Both the position numbers and the translations under genes were made by a program. The notes beneath the pieces are model-generated. The model ran no database searches and was not told the DNA's origin. It saw only the letters and a list, made by a program, of their open reading frames with translations. A stretch of DNA of 35,316 bases from Saprospiraceae bacterium (GTDB lineage Bacteria > Bacteroidota > Bacteroidia > Chitinophagales > JAHQVX01): the NCBI GenBank assembly GCA_019634125.1, contig JAHQVX010000003.1:1-35316 (forward strand), in the 5' to 3' direction. Of this stretch, positions 26,576 through 35,316 are shown in pieces (position 1 is the stretch's first letter; the number at the start of each line of letters is the position of its first letter).

Positions 26576-27660
26576 TTCGGTTCTGGGGAATATTAACAGC
26601 AGCTTCGCTGCTGTTTACCGCCTGTGAAAGCAGTTCCTCCAATGAAATTAGTCCTTCCGTTGAAAGCGTCGCTACGCTGCCGCAAGCCGTGACCAACAAT
26701 GCCGTAGCAGGGGCTTACCTCAACGACACGCTCTTCCTTTACACGTTCGGAGGTATCGATTCTAGCCTCGTTTACACAGGAATTCACCAAAAGAGTTACC
26801 GATACAACACAGTAACCAAGGAAATTGACCAAATACCAGATTTACCCGACACTTTAGGTAAAGTAGCTGCAGCAGCTACCACCATCGGAGATATCATTTA
26901 CATCGCTGGCGGCTACCATGTTTACGAAGATGGCCATGAAAAGTCGTCGAATAAACTCCATCGATTTAGCGTAGCTCAAAACCGCTTCTTAGCTGATGGT
27001 GCAGCTATTCCCATACCTATCGACGATCAAGTGCAAGTGAGCTATAAAGACCGCTACCTCTACCTCATTACAGGTTGGAACGACAGTACGAATGTGCGCA
27101 CCGTACAGTTGTATGACACTGAAGATAACACCTGGAAACTGGCCACTCCCACCCCAGATGAAGACATCTATAAATCGTTCGGGGCAAGCGGTGTACTGAC
27201 CGACCATACCATTTATTATTTGGGTGGTGCCAGCAGTGAGCGCCAAACGAAGTTTGGGGCGCAAAACAGCCTCAGGAAAGGAGAAATCAATCCGACTAAT
27301 CCCACGGAAATCACTTGGAGCCAAACACCTATCGAAAATACCGGGCTGCTGGATTATGAATATGCCTATCGTGCTGCAGCCGTTCTCGTTGACGAAGCTC
27401 CTACATGGATGGGCGGTAGCCTTATCACGTACAATTATGATGGTATTGCCTATAAAGACAAAGAAGTCGTTACCCCCTCAGGATTAATTAGAACCTATAA
27501 CCCAGATCAAGGCAATTTTAGTGTAACTTCTCTGTCCAACAAAATCCCGATGGACCAACGAGGTCTTATCCAAGATCGACAAAGAAATATTTATTTTATA
27601 GGTGGAATCTGGGACAACCAAGAAGTTAGCAATCAAATAGTGAAGATCAGTTTTAAGTAG
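26572..27660 (+). CDS. Kelch-repeat beta-propeller lipoprotein
   Basis: ATGA overlap with gpmI; MIRFWGILTAASLLFTAC lipobox; repeated YIAGGYH / YLGGAS / YFIGGIW Kelch-like motifs. Confidence 0.75.
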   Translation: MIRFWGILTAASLLFTACESSSSNEISPSVESVATLPQAVTNNAVAGAYLNDTLFLYTFGGIDSSLVYTGIHQKSYRYNTVTKEIDQIPDLPDTLGKVAAAATTIGDIIYIAGGYHVYEDGHEKSSNKLHRFSVAQNRFLADGAAIPIPIDDQVQVSYKDRYLYLITGWNDSTNVRTVQLYDTEDNTWKLATPTPDEDIYKSFGASGVLTDHTIYYLGGASSERQTKFGAQNSLRKGEINPTNPTEITWSQTPIENTGLLDYEYAYRAAAVLVDEAPTWMGGSLITYNYDGIAYKDKEVVTPSGLIRTYNPDQGNFSVTSLSNKIPMDQRGLIQDRQRNIYFIGGIWDNQEVSNQIVKISFK

Positions 27661-27782
27661 TCAGTTGACAGTATACAGCTTCTATGCGATTAAATTTTAG
27701 GCAATTTGATACAAATAAGTATGTTTAAATACATTGATTTTTTAACTATTAATATCAAGAAACATCAACTGTAAACTCTAAA

Positions 27783-29156
27783 CTAAGACTTACTCATCTC
27801 CGCATAATACTGATGGAAATACGCAATGGTCTCGATACCTTTTAAGTAGTTGAAAATCCCGTAATGCTCATTCGGACTGTGAATAGCATCACTGTCTAAT
27901 CCAAAGCCCATGAGAACTGTTTTAAGACCAAGTATTTCTTCAAATAACGCAATAATTGGAATACTTCCTCCGCCTCGGGTTGGAATAGGGTCTTTCCCAA
28001 ATGCGCTCGCCATTGCCTTACTTGCTGCCTTGTAAGCCACAGTATCGGTTGGGGTTACAACAGGCTCTCCGCCGTGGTGTGGATGCACTTTTACTTGTAC
28101 GCTCGATGGAGCAATCGATTCAAAATGTTGCTGGAAGAGCTCGGTGATCTTTTCTGAACTTTGATTGGGCACTAAACGCATACTGATTTTCGCATAGGCC
28201 TTGGAAGGAAGTACAGTCTTAGCCCCTTCTCCGATATATCCGCCCCAAATCCCGTTGACATCTAAGGTTGGTCGAATACTTGCGCGTTCAATTGTGCTAT
28301 AGCCTTTTTCACCATGCACATCTCCGATTTCTAAATCTGCTTTATACGCTTCTATATCAAAGGGCGTTTTCGCCATGGCAGCTCGTTCTTCCGGGCTTAA
28401 CTCGTGAACATCATCATAAAAACCAGGAATCGTAATATGTCCATTTTCATCGTGCATGGAAGCAATCATCTTTGATAAGATGTTGATTGGATTAGCTACC
28501 GCACCCCCGTAAACGCCGCTGTGCAAATCACGGTTTGGCCCAGTTACTTCTACTTCTACATAACTCAACCCACGTAATCCGGTTTCGATTGAAGGTACAT
28601 CATTCGCAATCATAGAAGTGTCGGAAACTAGAATAACATCTGCCGTCAATCGTTCTTTGTTGCCCCGAAGAAAACCTTCTAAGTTCTCCGATCCAACTTC
28701 TTCTTCCCCTTCAATCATAAACTTCATATTGACAGGCAGTGCATTCTTACTGTTGAGAAGTTCGAAGGCTTTCACATGCATGTAGAACTGACCTTTATCA
28801 TCGCAAGCTCCACGGGCATAAATTTTTTCATCTTTGATCACCGGCTCGAATGGCGGGCTTTCCCAGAGTTCTAGTGGGTCTGGTGGTTGCACATCGTAAT
28901 GCCCATAGACCAATACAGTTGGTAAACTCGGTTCGACCATTTTTTCGCCATATACCATGGGATGGCCGCCGGTTTCGATAATCTCCGCACTGGAAGCCCC
29001 TGCTTTCAGCAGGCTCTCTTTAACGAACTCCGCTGTTTTACGGACTTCTTCTTTGTAGGCAGGATCTGCGCTGACCGAAGGGATGCGCAACAAATCCAAT
29101 AACTCGTCTAAAAATCGGTCTTTATGTTCTTCTATAAATGGTCGTACAAATTCCAT
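27783..29156 (-). CDS. M20-family dipeptidase
   Basis: VLVYGHYDVQPPDPLELWESPPFEP, ARGACDDKGQFYMHVKA, MIEGEEEVGSENLEGFL, PTRGGGSIPII. Confidence 0.93.
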   Translation of the reverse strand: MEFVRPFIEEHKDRFLDELLDLLRIPSVSADPAYKEEVRKTAEFVKESLLKAGASSAEIIETGGHPMVYGEKMVEPSLPTVLVYGHYDVQPPDPLELWESPPFEPVIKDEKIYARGACDDKGQFYMHVKAFELLNSKNALPVNMKFMIEGEEEVGSENLEGFLRGNKERLTADVILVSDTSMIANDVPSIETGLRGLSYVEVEVTGPNRDLHSGVYGGAVANPINILSKMIASMHDENGHITIPGFYDDVHELSPEERAAMAKTPFDIEAYKADLEIGDVHGEKGYSTIERASIRPTLDVNGIWGGYIGEGAKTVLPSKAYAKISMRLVPNQSSEKITELFQQHFESIAPSSVQVKVHPHHGGEPVVTPTDTVAYKAASKAMASAFGKDPIPTRGGGSIPIIALFEEILGLKTVLMGFGLDSDAIHSPNEHYGIFNYLKGIETIAYFHQYYAEMSKS

Positions 29157-29177
29157 AGTTCAATTCTTCTTTCAAAG

Positions 29178-30062
29178 TTATGCTTTCTTCCCTTGTTTTG
29201 CCGCACGGATTTGTTGTTCTAACAAGTCCCACATCTCTTGAGGAACATGCTCTAACATATTCATTTCACCAGCGCCTTGCAGCCATTCTCCTCCATCAAT
29301 AGTCACGACTTCGCCATTTACATAGCCCGAGAAATCAGAAACTAAGTATGCAGCTAAGTTGGCTAACTCTTGGTGCTCTCCAACGCGTTTTAACGGTACT
29401 TTCTTTTCTAATGCAAATTTCTCCGTTAAAGCTGGTGGGAACAATCGATCCCAAGCTCCTTTTGTTGGAAACGGTCCTGGTGCAATGGCATTCGTACGAA
29501 TGCCATACTTCGCCCATTCTACTGCTAATGATCGCGTCATGGCCAGCACACCAGCCTTCGCGCAAGCGCTCGGCACCACATAGCCACTGCCGGTCCAAGC
29601 ATACGTAGTAACAATGTTGAGCACCGTGCCCTTCTGCTGCTTCGCAATCCAGTTCTTTCCGGTGGCTAATGTGAAATTCACCGATCCTTGTAGCACAATT
29701 CCAATAATACTCTCAAATGCTCGATGGCTCAATCGCTCTGTCGGGCTAATAAAATTACCCGCAGCATTGTTCAATAAGATGTCTACCTTTCCAAAGGCTT
29801 CTTCAGTTTTTGCGATCACATTTTCGACCGAATCGTAATCTCGAACATCACCGGCAATGGTTAAAATTTCTCCACCACTAGCCGCGCGCATTTCCTCAGC
29901 AGCCTTATCGAGTTTCTCTTGTTTCCGACTGGTAATCACCACATTAGCACCTAAAGCAGAAAAGTAAGTCGCCATACTTTTCCCCAAACCGGAACCTCCT
30001 CCAGTTACAATAGCGGTTTTTCCTTCTAAAACTTTCTCTGAAAACATCGGTTGATTGTACAT
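29178..30062 (-). CDS. SDR oxidoreductase, 2,4-dienoyl-CoA reductase-like
   Basis: TAIVTGGGSGLGKSMA, NNAAGNF, SACAKAGV (no canonical Tyr in YxxxK, as in dienoyl-CoA reductases), YGIRTNAIAPGPF. Confidence 0.85.
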   Translation of the reverse strand: MYNQPMFSEKVLEGKTAIVTGGGSGLGKSMATYFSALGANVVITSRKQEKLDKAAEEMRAASGGEILTIAGDVRDYDSVENVIAKTEEAFGKVDILLNNAAGNFISPTERLSHRAFESIIGIVLQGSVNFTLATGKNWIAKQQKGTVLNIVTTYAWTGSGYVVPSACAKAGVLAMTRSLAVEWAKYGIRTNAIAPGPFPTKGAWDRLFPPALTEKFALEKKVPLKRVGEHQELANLAAYLVSDFSGYVNGEVVTIDGGEWLQGAGEMNMLEHVPQEMWDLLEQQIRAAKQGKKA

Positions 30063-30138
30063 ATATGCAAATATTTTGCGTGAAGATAAGCCTTTGAATT
30101 TAGATGATATTGCTCTAGAAGTTAGCGATAAGACATAC

Positions 30139-30146
30139 TATCTTTG
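30139..30146 (+). promoter_or_regulatory. Bacteroidota -7 box (TATCTTTG) upstream of valS
   Basis: TAnnTTTG match 25 nt upstream of the valS ATG. Confidence 0.65.
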
Positions 30147-30170
30147 CGCTTCAAATTGAGATTGGATTAC

Positions 30171-32798
30171 ATGGATATTACTTCAAAATACGACCCAAGT
30201 TTAGTAGAGGATAAATGGTACGCCCATTGGATGGAGAACAACTATTTCCATTCAGAACCAGATGAGCGCGAGCCGTACACCATTGTTATACCCCCGCCCA
30301 ATGTAACCGGTGTCTTACACATGGGGCACATGCTGAACAATACCATTCAAGATATCCTTATTCGGAGAGCGCGTTTAGAAGGCAAGAATGCTTGCTGGGT
30401 GCCTGGAACCGATCATGCCTCCATTGCTACAGAAGCAAAAGTGGTGAAACAATTGGCAGAACAAGGCATTAAAAAATCCGATATCGGGCGCGAAGCCTTT
30501 TTGGAGAAAGCGTTTGAGTGGAAAGAGAAGTATGGTGGGATCATCTTAGAACAGCTCAAAAAGCTAGGTGCTAGTTGCGATTGGGACCGTACCAGATTCA
30601 CCATGGAAGACAGATTGAGTGAGGCGGTGAAGCAGGTTTTCGTTGATCTACACAAAAAGGGACATGTATACCGCGATTTAAGAATGACCAATTGGGATCC
30701 GAAAGCCCAAACAGCTTTGAGTAATGAAGAAGTGAATTACAAGGAGGAAAACTCCAAGCTCTTCCACATTCGTTACCAAATTGAAGGAAGTGAGGACTTT
30801 GTTACGATTGCCACGACTCGACCAGAAACGATATTAGCCGACACGGCTATTTGCGTGCATCCGGAGGATGCACGCTACACGCACCTTAAAGGTAAACGGG
30901 CCATCATTCCACTCATCAAACGTTCTATCCCTTTCATTTTCGATGCCTACGTAGATATGGAGTTTGGTACGGGCGCACTTAAGGTCACCCCAGCCCACGA
31001 CCAAAACGATAATGACTTAGGAAAGAAACACGACTTAGAAGTCATTGATATGTTCAATGCCGATGCCACGTTGAATGAAAACGCGCAACGCTACATTGGG
31101 CAAGACCGATTCGTAGTGCGTAAACAAATTGCTAAAGACTTAGATGCTGCCGGCCATTTAGTAGAGGTGGAGCATATTCAGAATAAAGTAGGCTACAGCG
31201 AGCGCACCGATGTGGTGATTGAGCCGCGGTTAACCCTACAGTGGTTCCTGGATATGCCAACGCTGGTGAAACCAGCGTTGGATAACGTCCTCGACGATAC
31301 CATCCAGTTCTACCCTAAAAAGTTCAAAAACACCTATCGACACTGGATGGAAAACATCCAAAATTGGTGTATTAGTCGCCAACTTTGGTGGGGACAACAA
31401 ATTCCAGCCTTCTATTACGGAGACAATGAAGTGGTGGTGGCCTTAACCAAGGAAGAAGCCTTGGAACTCGCCAGACAACAATCCAGTAATCAAGCACTTA
31501 CCTTGGCCGACCTCAAACAAGACGAAGATGTATTCGATACCTGGTTCTCCTCTTGGCTTTGGCCAATAACGGTTTTTGATGGCTTTCAAAAAAACAATGC
31601 CAAGGCTCAAAAAGAACTCGACTACTACTACCCGACTTCAACCTTAGTGACCGGTCCAGATATTATTTTCTTCTGGGTTGCGCGAATGATCATGTCGGGC
31701 TACGAGTATATGGATGAGAAACCCTTCTCACAAGTCTACTTCACTGGATTAGTGCGCGACAGCCAACGTAGAAAAATGAGCAAGTCGCTCGGAAACTCTC
31801 CAGATCCTATCGGCTTAATCAATGCCTACGGAGCAGATGGCGTTCGTGTAGGCATGTTACTCAGTGCACCTGCAGGCAACGACTTGCTCTTCGATGAGAA
31901 ACTTTGCGAACAAGGCCGCAACTTCTGTAATAAAATGTGGAATGCCCTTCGACTCGTGAAAAGCTGGAAGGTAGAAGACAAAGATGGAAGTGCTTATCAA
32001 CCCGCCGTAGATTGGTTTGAAAACCGATTAGTGGAAGCCCGCCGAAGTCTAGAAGCTTCCTTCAAAGAATTTAGAGTCTCAGAGGCATTAATGACCAACT
32101 ACACCTTGTTCTGGGGAGATTTTACCGATTGGTATTTAGAAATGGTGAAACCTCCTTACGGCGAAGCTATTCCAGCCACTATTCTTGAAGCTACCATTTC
32201 CTTCTTCGAAGAATTAATGCAACTCTTGCATCCATTCACCCCGTTTATTACCGAAGAGATCTGGCACTTACTGCGCGAACGTAAAGCAGGTGACGACTTG
32301 ATTATCAGCGCTTACGAAGCCATTGGACCATTTCAAGACCATATTGCGAAAGAAGGAGAACAGTTGAAAACGCTAATCACAAAAGTGCGTGAGATTCGAG
32401 CGAAAGACCAACTGAAAAATCAAGATCGAATTAAAGTATTCGTTAAGGCAGAAGATACCACGACCTATTCCAAATTCGAAGCCCTTATTTCTAAGCTTTG
32501 TGGCGTGGAGGAACTGGCTTATGTTACAGAAGAAGTCGCTGAAACACAAAGCTTTGCCATTAAAGGTGATCAGTTTTTTGTTCATACTGGCAAAACCATT
32601 GATGTAGCTGCTGAAAAAGCGAAGATGCAAGAAGAGTTGGGCTATTTGAAAGGCTTCTTGATTTCTGTAGAAAAGAAATTAAGTAATGAACGCTTTGTAA
32701 ATAACGCGCCAGAAGCTGTTGTTGCTAAGGAAAAGCAGAAACAAGCCGATGCTGAAGCGAAAATTAAAGTACTGGAAGAAAGCTTGGCGAAACTGTAA
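30171..32798 (+). CDS. valS: Valyl-tRNA synthetase
   Basis: Start at ATG 30171 downstream of the promoter; PPPNVTGVLHMGHMLNNTIQDILIRRARLEG, VPGTDHASIATEAKV, RRKMSKSLGNSPDP. Confidence 0.97.
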   Translation: MDITSKYDPSLVEDKWYAHWMENNYFHSEPDEREPYTIVIPPPNVTGVLHMGHMLNNTIQDILIRRARLEGKNACWVPGTDHASIATEAKVVKQLAEQGIKKSDIGREAFLEKAFEWKEKYGGIILEQLKKLGASCDWDRTRFTMEDRLSEAVKQVFVDLHKKGHVYRDLRMTNWDPKAQTALSNEEVNYKEENSKLFHIRYQIEGSEDFVTIATTRPETILADTAICVHPEDARYTHLKGKRAIIPLIKRSIPFIFDAYVDMEFGTGALKVTPAHDQNDNDLGKKHDLEVIDMFNADATLNENAQRYIGQDRFVVRKQIAKDLDAAGHLVEVEHIQNKVGYSERTDVVIEPRLTLQWFLDMPTLVKPALDNVLDDTIQFYPKKFKNTYRHWMENIQNWCISRQLWWGQQIPAFYYGDNEVVVALTKEEALELARQQSSNQALTLADLKQDEDVFDTWFSSWLWPITVFDGFQKNNAKAQKELDYYYPTSTLVTGPDIIFFWVARMIMSGYEYMDEKPFSQVYFTGLVRDSQRRKMSKSLGNSPDPIGLINAYGADGVRVGMLLSAPAGNDLLFDEKLCEQGRNFCNKMWNALRLVKSWKVEDKDGSAYQPAVDWFENRLVEARRSLEASFKEFRVSEALMTNYTLFWGDFTDWYLEMVKPPYGEAIPATILEATISFFEELMQLLHPFTPFITEEIWHLLRERKAGDDLIISAYEAIGPFQDHIAKEGEQLKTLITKVREIRAKDQLKNQDRIKVFVKAEDTTTYSKFEALISKLCGVEELAYVTEEVAETQSFAIKGDQFFVHTGKTIDVAAEKAKMQEELGYLKGFLISVEKKLSNERFVNNAPEAVVAKEKQKQADAEAKIKVLEESLAKL

Positions 32799-32801
32799 AG
32801 C

Positions 32802-33386
32802 CTATTGAGCTTGGTAACGAATGTTATTCAGTTGCCCTCGAACCGGAATTACAGGTGCATTGAAATCGCTGTCGTCTTTTACGCCACCATCAAAGACGAG
32901 TGAAATTCGATCGTTATCTTCTTGACAAGCAGAGACAAACACTTGGCCCTCGAAGGCGGACCCATACTCCACGGAAGACGTAGAATAACTCATGTGACTA
33001 AACTCACAGACTTGGCCGGTAAACAAATCGCTTTCTTCTGGTAAGCAAAAGCCATCTAATTCCCCGTAGGTTTTAATGTCCATGCATCTCCTATTGGAAT
33101 TGGGTTCAGAAAAGCCCGCGAAAATCACCGTTACTGTCTCTTCATTGGGTAAAAAGAATTGCGCAGTCATTTTAGGGAAATTATTATCTACCGTTGGAAT
33201 CGTAATCTCAATGATTTCGGAAAGAATAACCACACTATCGACTTGTTGTTGTTGATCGTTCAAAAACAAGGTAATGTCACTAACTCCCAGCTCTGAAGTC
33301 GTACCAAATTCAATATTATCTGCCCAGCAAGCAGACAGGCCTATTGAAGCGATAGCAAGCATTATGAGTTGGCTGAATCTATACAC
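32802..33386 (-). CDS. Hypothetical lipoprotein
   Basis: MYRFSQLIMLAIASIGLSACWADN lipobox; no recognised domain. Confidence 0.6.
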   Translation of the reverse strand: MYRFSQLIMLAIASIGLSACWADNIEFGTTSELGVSDITLFLNDQQQQVDSVVILSEIIEITIPTVDNNFPKMTAQFFLPNEETVTVIFAGFSEPNSNRRCMDIKTYGELDGFCLPEESDLFTGQVCEFSHMSYSTSSVEYGSAFEGQVFVSACQEDNDRISLVFDGGVKDDSDFNAPVIPVRGQLNNIRYQAQ

Positions 33387-33452
33387 GGTACTAAATTAGC
33401 TAAAAAAGTGCTTCGTTGCTTTAGCTTTCTTACCTTGTGCTAAAACCCAGGC

Positions 33453-34832
33453 ATGAAGTTTTTGCAACTCCTCAAAGATGCCGTTCTTGGCAAGGAGGAA
33501 GATTTTACAAAAGGTAGTATCAATCGGGCCATATTCTTATTGGCTGTCCCCATGATCATTGAAATGGGCATGGAGTCGATTTTCGCTGTAGTGGATGCCT
33601 ATTTCGTGGCTAAGATCAGTGTGAATGCGATTGCCACGGTAGGCTTAACCGAATCGGTGATGACCTTGATTTATTCGATGGCAATGGGAACGGGAATGGC
33701 TGCCACAGCTATGATTTCCCGTCGGGTTGGGGAGAAGGACCCGGAGAAGGCCTCAAAAGCAGCAGCACAAGTGCTGCTGCTCGTCACCACAGTTGGCCTG
33801 GCTTTAGGAAGTGTCGGTTTTCTATTCGCGAAAGACATCCTCCGGCTCATGGGTGGCTCCGAAGTCCTCGTCCAAGAAGGCTATCAATACACCCAAATTA
33901 TGTTCGGCTTGAACATCGTAATCTTCCTGTTGTTTGTGCTCAATGCCATCTTTCGAGGTGCAGGAAATGCCGCCATTGCCATGCGGACCCTCATCCTCGC
34001 GAACGGACTCAATATCATCCTTGACCCTTGCCTCATCTTTGGAATAGGTTTCTTCCCCGAAATGGGCGTGAAGGGTGCAGCTGTAGCCACAGTGATCGGG
34101 CGAAGCGTAGGTGTCGTCTATCAATTAGCTCACCTATTTAATGGGAAGTCCGTCATCAAAATCCTATCGAAATACTTTCGACCGAAACGAGAATTAATCC
34201 AACAAATCATTTCACTATCTCTAGGTGGAATTGGACAAATGCTGATTGCCTCTGCCTCCTGGATTTTCTTGATTAAGATCGTTATGAGCTTTGGCGAAGC
34301 AGCCACTGCCGGCTATACGTTGGCCATACGCATTCTCATCTTCACCATCCTTCCCGCTTGGGGATTAGCCAATGCTGCCGCTACTCTAGTCGGCCAAAAC
34401 CTAGGTGCGCAACAACCAGAACGCGCTGAAGCATCTGCCTGGAAATCCGCGAAGCTCAATATGTACTTCTTACTCGTAGTTGCTGTGATCTATTTCATAT
34501 TTGCTGAACCCCTACTGGCCTTCTTTAGCTCCGATCCTGAAGTCATCTTTCATGGCAAAAATAGTTTGAAAATCTTCTCCGTCGGCTATGTCGTTTTTGC
34601 TTACGGCATGGTGCTCAGTCAGGCTTTTAACGGTGCTGGCGATACGAAAACGCCTACTTGGGTGAACTTCATTTGCTTTTGGATGATTGAAATTCCCCTC
34701 GCCTATTTTCTCGCGAAATATTTAGACTCTCCAAAAGGCGTGTTTTGGGCAGTAGTGATTGCGGAAACCATCATGGCCATCATTTTGATTTGGCTTTTCC
34801 GGAAAGGAAGGTGGAAATTGAAAAAAGTTTAG
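33453..34832 (+). CDS. MATE-family efflux transporter
   Basis: GSINRAIFLLAVPMIIEMGMESIFAVVDAYFVAKIS..., 12-TM pattern, NAIFRGAGNAAIAMRTLILANGLNIILDPCLIFG. Confidence 0.93.
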   Translation: MKFLQLLKDAVLGKEEDFTKGSINRAIFLLAVPMIIEMGMESIFAVVDAYFVAKISVNAIATVGLTESVMTLIYSMAMGTGMAATAMISRRVGEKDPEKASKAAAQVLLLVTTVGLALGSVGFLFAKDILRLMGGSEVLVQEGYQYTQIMFGLNIVIFLLFVLNAIFRGAGNAAIAMRTLILANGLNIILDPCLIFGIGFFPEMGVKGAAVATVIGRSVGVVYQLAHLFNGKSVIKILSKYFRPKRELIQQIISLSLGGIGQMLIASASWIFLIKIVMSFGEAATAGYTLAIRILIFTILPAWGLANAAATLVGQNLGAQQPERAEASAWKSAKLNMYFLLVVAVIYFIFAEPLLAFFSSDPEVIFHGKNSLKIFSVGYVVFAYGMVLSQAFNGAGDTKTPTWVNFICFWMIEIPLAYFLAKYLDSPKGVFWAVVIAETIMAIILIWLFRKGRWKLKKV

Positions 34833-34846
34833 CCTAACTTTACCTT

Positions 34847-35053
34847 ATGTTATCAACGTTCATAGCAGCAGTCGTCGTCATGGCCTTGTTTTTCATCTTA
34901 ATGAGCACGCGTATTCTACTCAAGAAAGATGGCGAGTTTCACGGAACTTGTGCCACGAATAATCCCATGCTAAAAAATGAAATTGGGGAATGCACTGTTT
35001 GTGGCGCAAAACCTGAAGAAGCGTGTCAGCAACCGGAGACGAGCCAAGCCTGA
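34847..35053 (+). CDS. Small Cys-rich single-TM membrane protein, NqrM-like
   Basis: MLSTFIAAVVVMALFFILMSTRILLKKDGEFHGTCATNNPMLKNEIGECTVCGAKPEEAC: one TM plus four Cys. Confidence 0.6.
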   Translation: MLSTFIAAVVVMALFFILMSTRILLKKDGEFHGTCATNNPMLKNEIGECTVCGAKPEEACQQPETSQA

Positions 35054-35134
35054 AATTTATCGTTTTGTAACCTTCTTGTGAGGTTTTCGTGATAGTAGAA
35101 TTAAATCTTCACGTGAACTAAACTTGAAAACAAA

Positions 35135-35316
35135 ATGAAACCGACTTTCCCTTTTTTGTTACTTCTCGTTGTGGGCTGTTTATTCAGTTGCTCCGACGAT
35201 GATGAATTTAATGATTCTCAAGGCTTTTTTGCAATTGCTAATCGGGTGGATGGAACTGTAAGCATTTACAGCGCATCTACTCAACAAAAAATCCAAGACA
35301 TTGTATTACCCGACAG
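35135..35316 (+). CDS. N-terminus of a lipoprotein, possibly YVTN/beta-propeller type (truncated by window end)
   Basis: MKPTFPFLLLLVVGCLFSCSDDDEFNDSQGFFAIANRVDGTVSIYSASTQQKIQDIVLPD. Confidence 0.6.
   Translation, partial: MKPTFPFLLLLVVGCLFSCSDDDEFNDSQGFFAIANRVDGTVSIYSASTQQKIQDIVLPD

Noticed and set aside
35069-35088. Terminator after the NqrM-like gene (AACCT...AGGTTTTC)
   Set aside because: Stem of only about 5 bp and a short T-run; too weak to call.

Overview
The window reads as ordinary chromosomal DNA from a Bacteroidota bacterium. The evidence is TAnnTTTG-type promoters, DUF3667/DUF4783/DUF1573 proteins and extended S16 and L27 proteins. Most of it is housekeeping: the rpsP-rimM...trmD...rplS ribosomal/tRNA-modification cluster split by foreign cargo (lipoprotein trehalase, DUF3667; then TRIC channel, tryptophanase, a SerB-SerA fusion); a bacterial GH3-family acyl-adenylating enzyme; a three-gene amidohydrolase operon; LpxR-like protein; an RRM protein; rplU-rpmA; OmpA and HHH proteins; UbiA-type prenyltransferase; DagK-like kinase; nadC; gpmI; Kelch lipoprotein; M20 dipeptidase; SDR reductase; valS; MATE transporter; and a small Cys-rich NqrM-like membrane protein. 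I found no rRNA, tRNA, CRISPR array, transposase or phage. The signals most worth a second look are: (1) an apparent excess of perfect short-loop inverted repeats inside coding sequences (13 with arms >=10 bp), including a terminator-like hairpin inside rimM and 24-bp and 22-bp perfect palindromes; (2) a ~99-bp-period BIME/REP-like array of paired inverted hairpins between rplS and GH3; (3) an amidohydrolase trio in which only the middle paralog keeps the metal-binding HxH; (4) a SerB-SerA fusion; (5) a leader hairpin at the predicted 5' end of the RRM protein mRNA and an inverted repeat around the rplU promoter. I did not see a clear defence or otherwise wholly novel multi-gene system.
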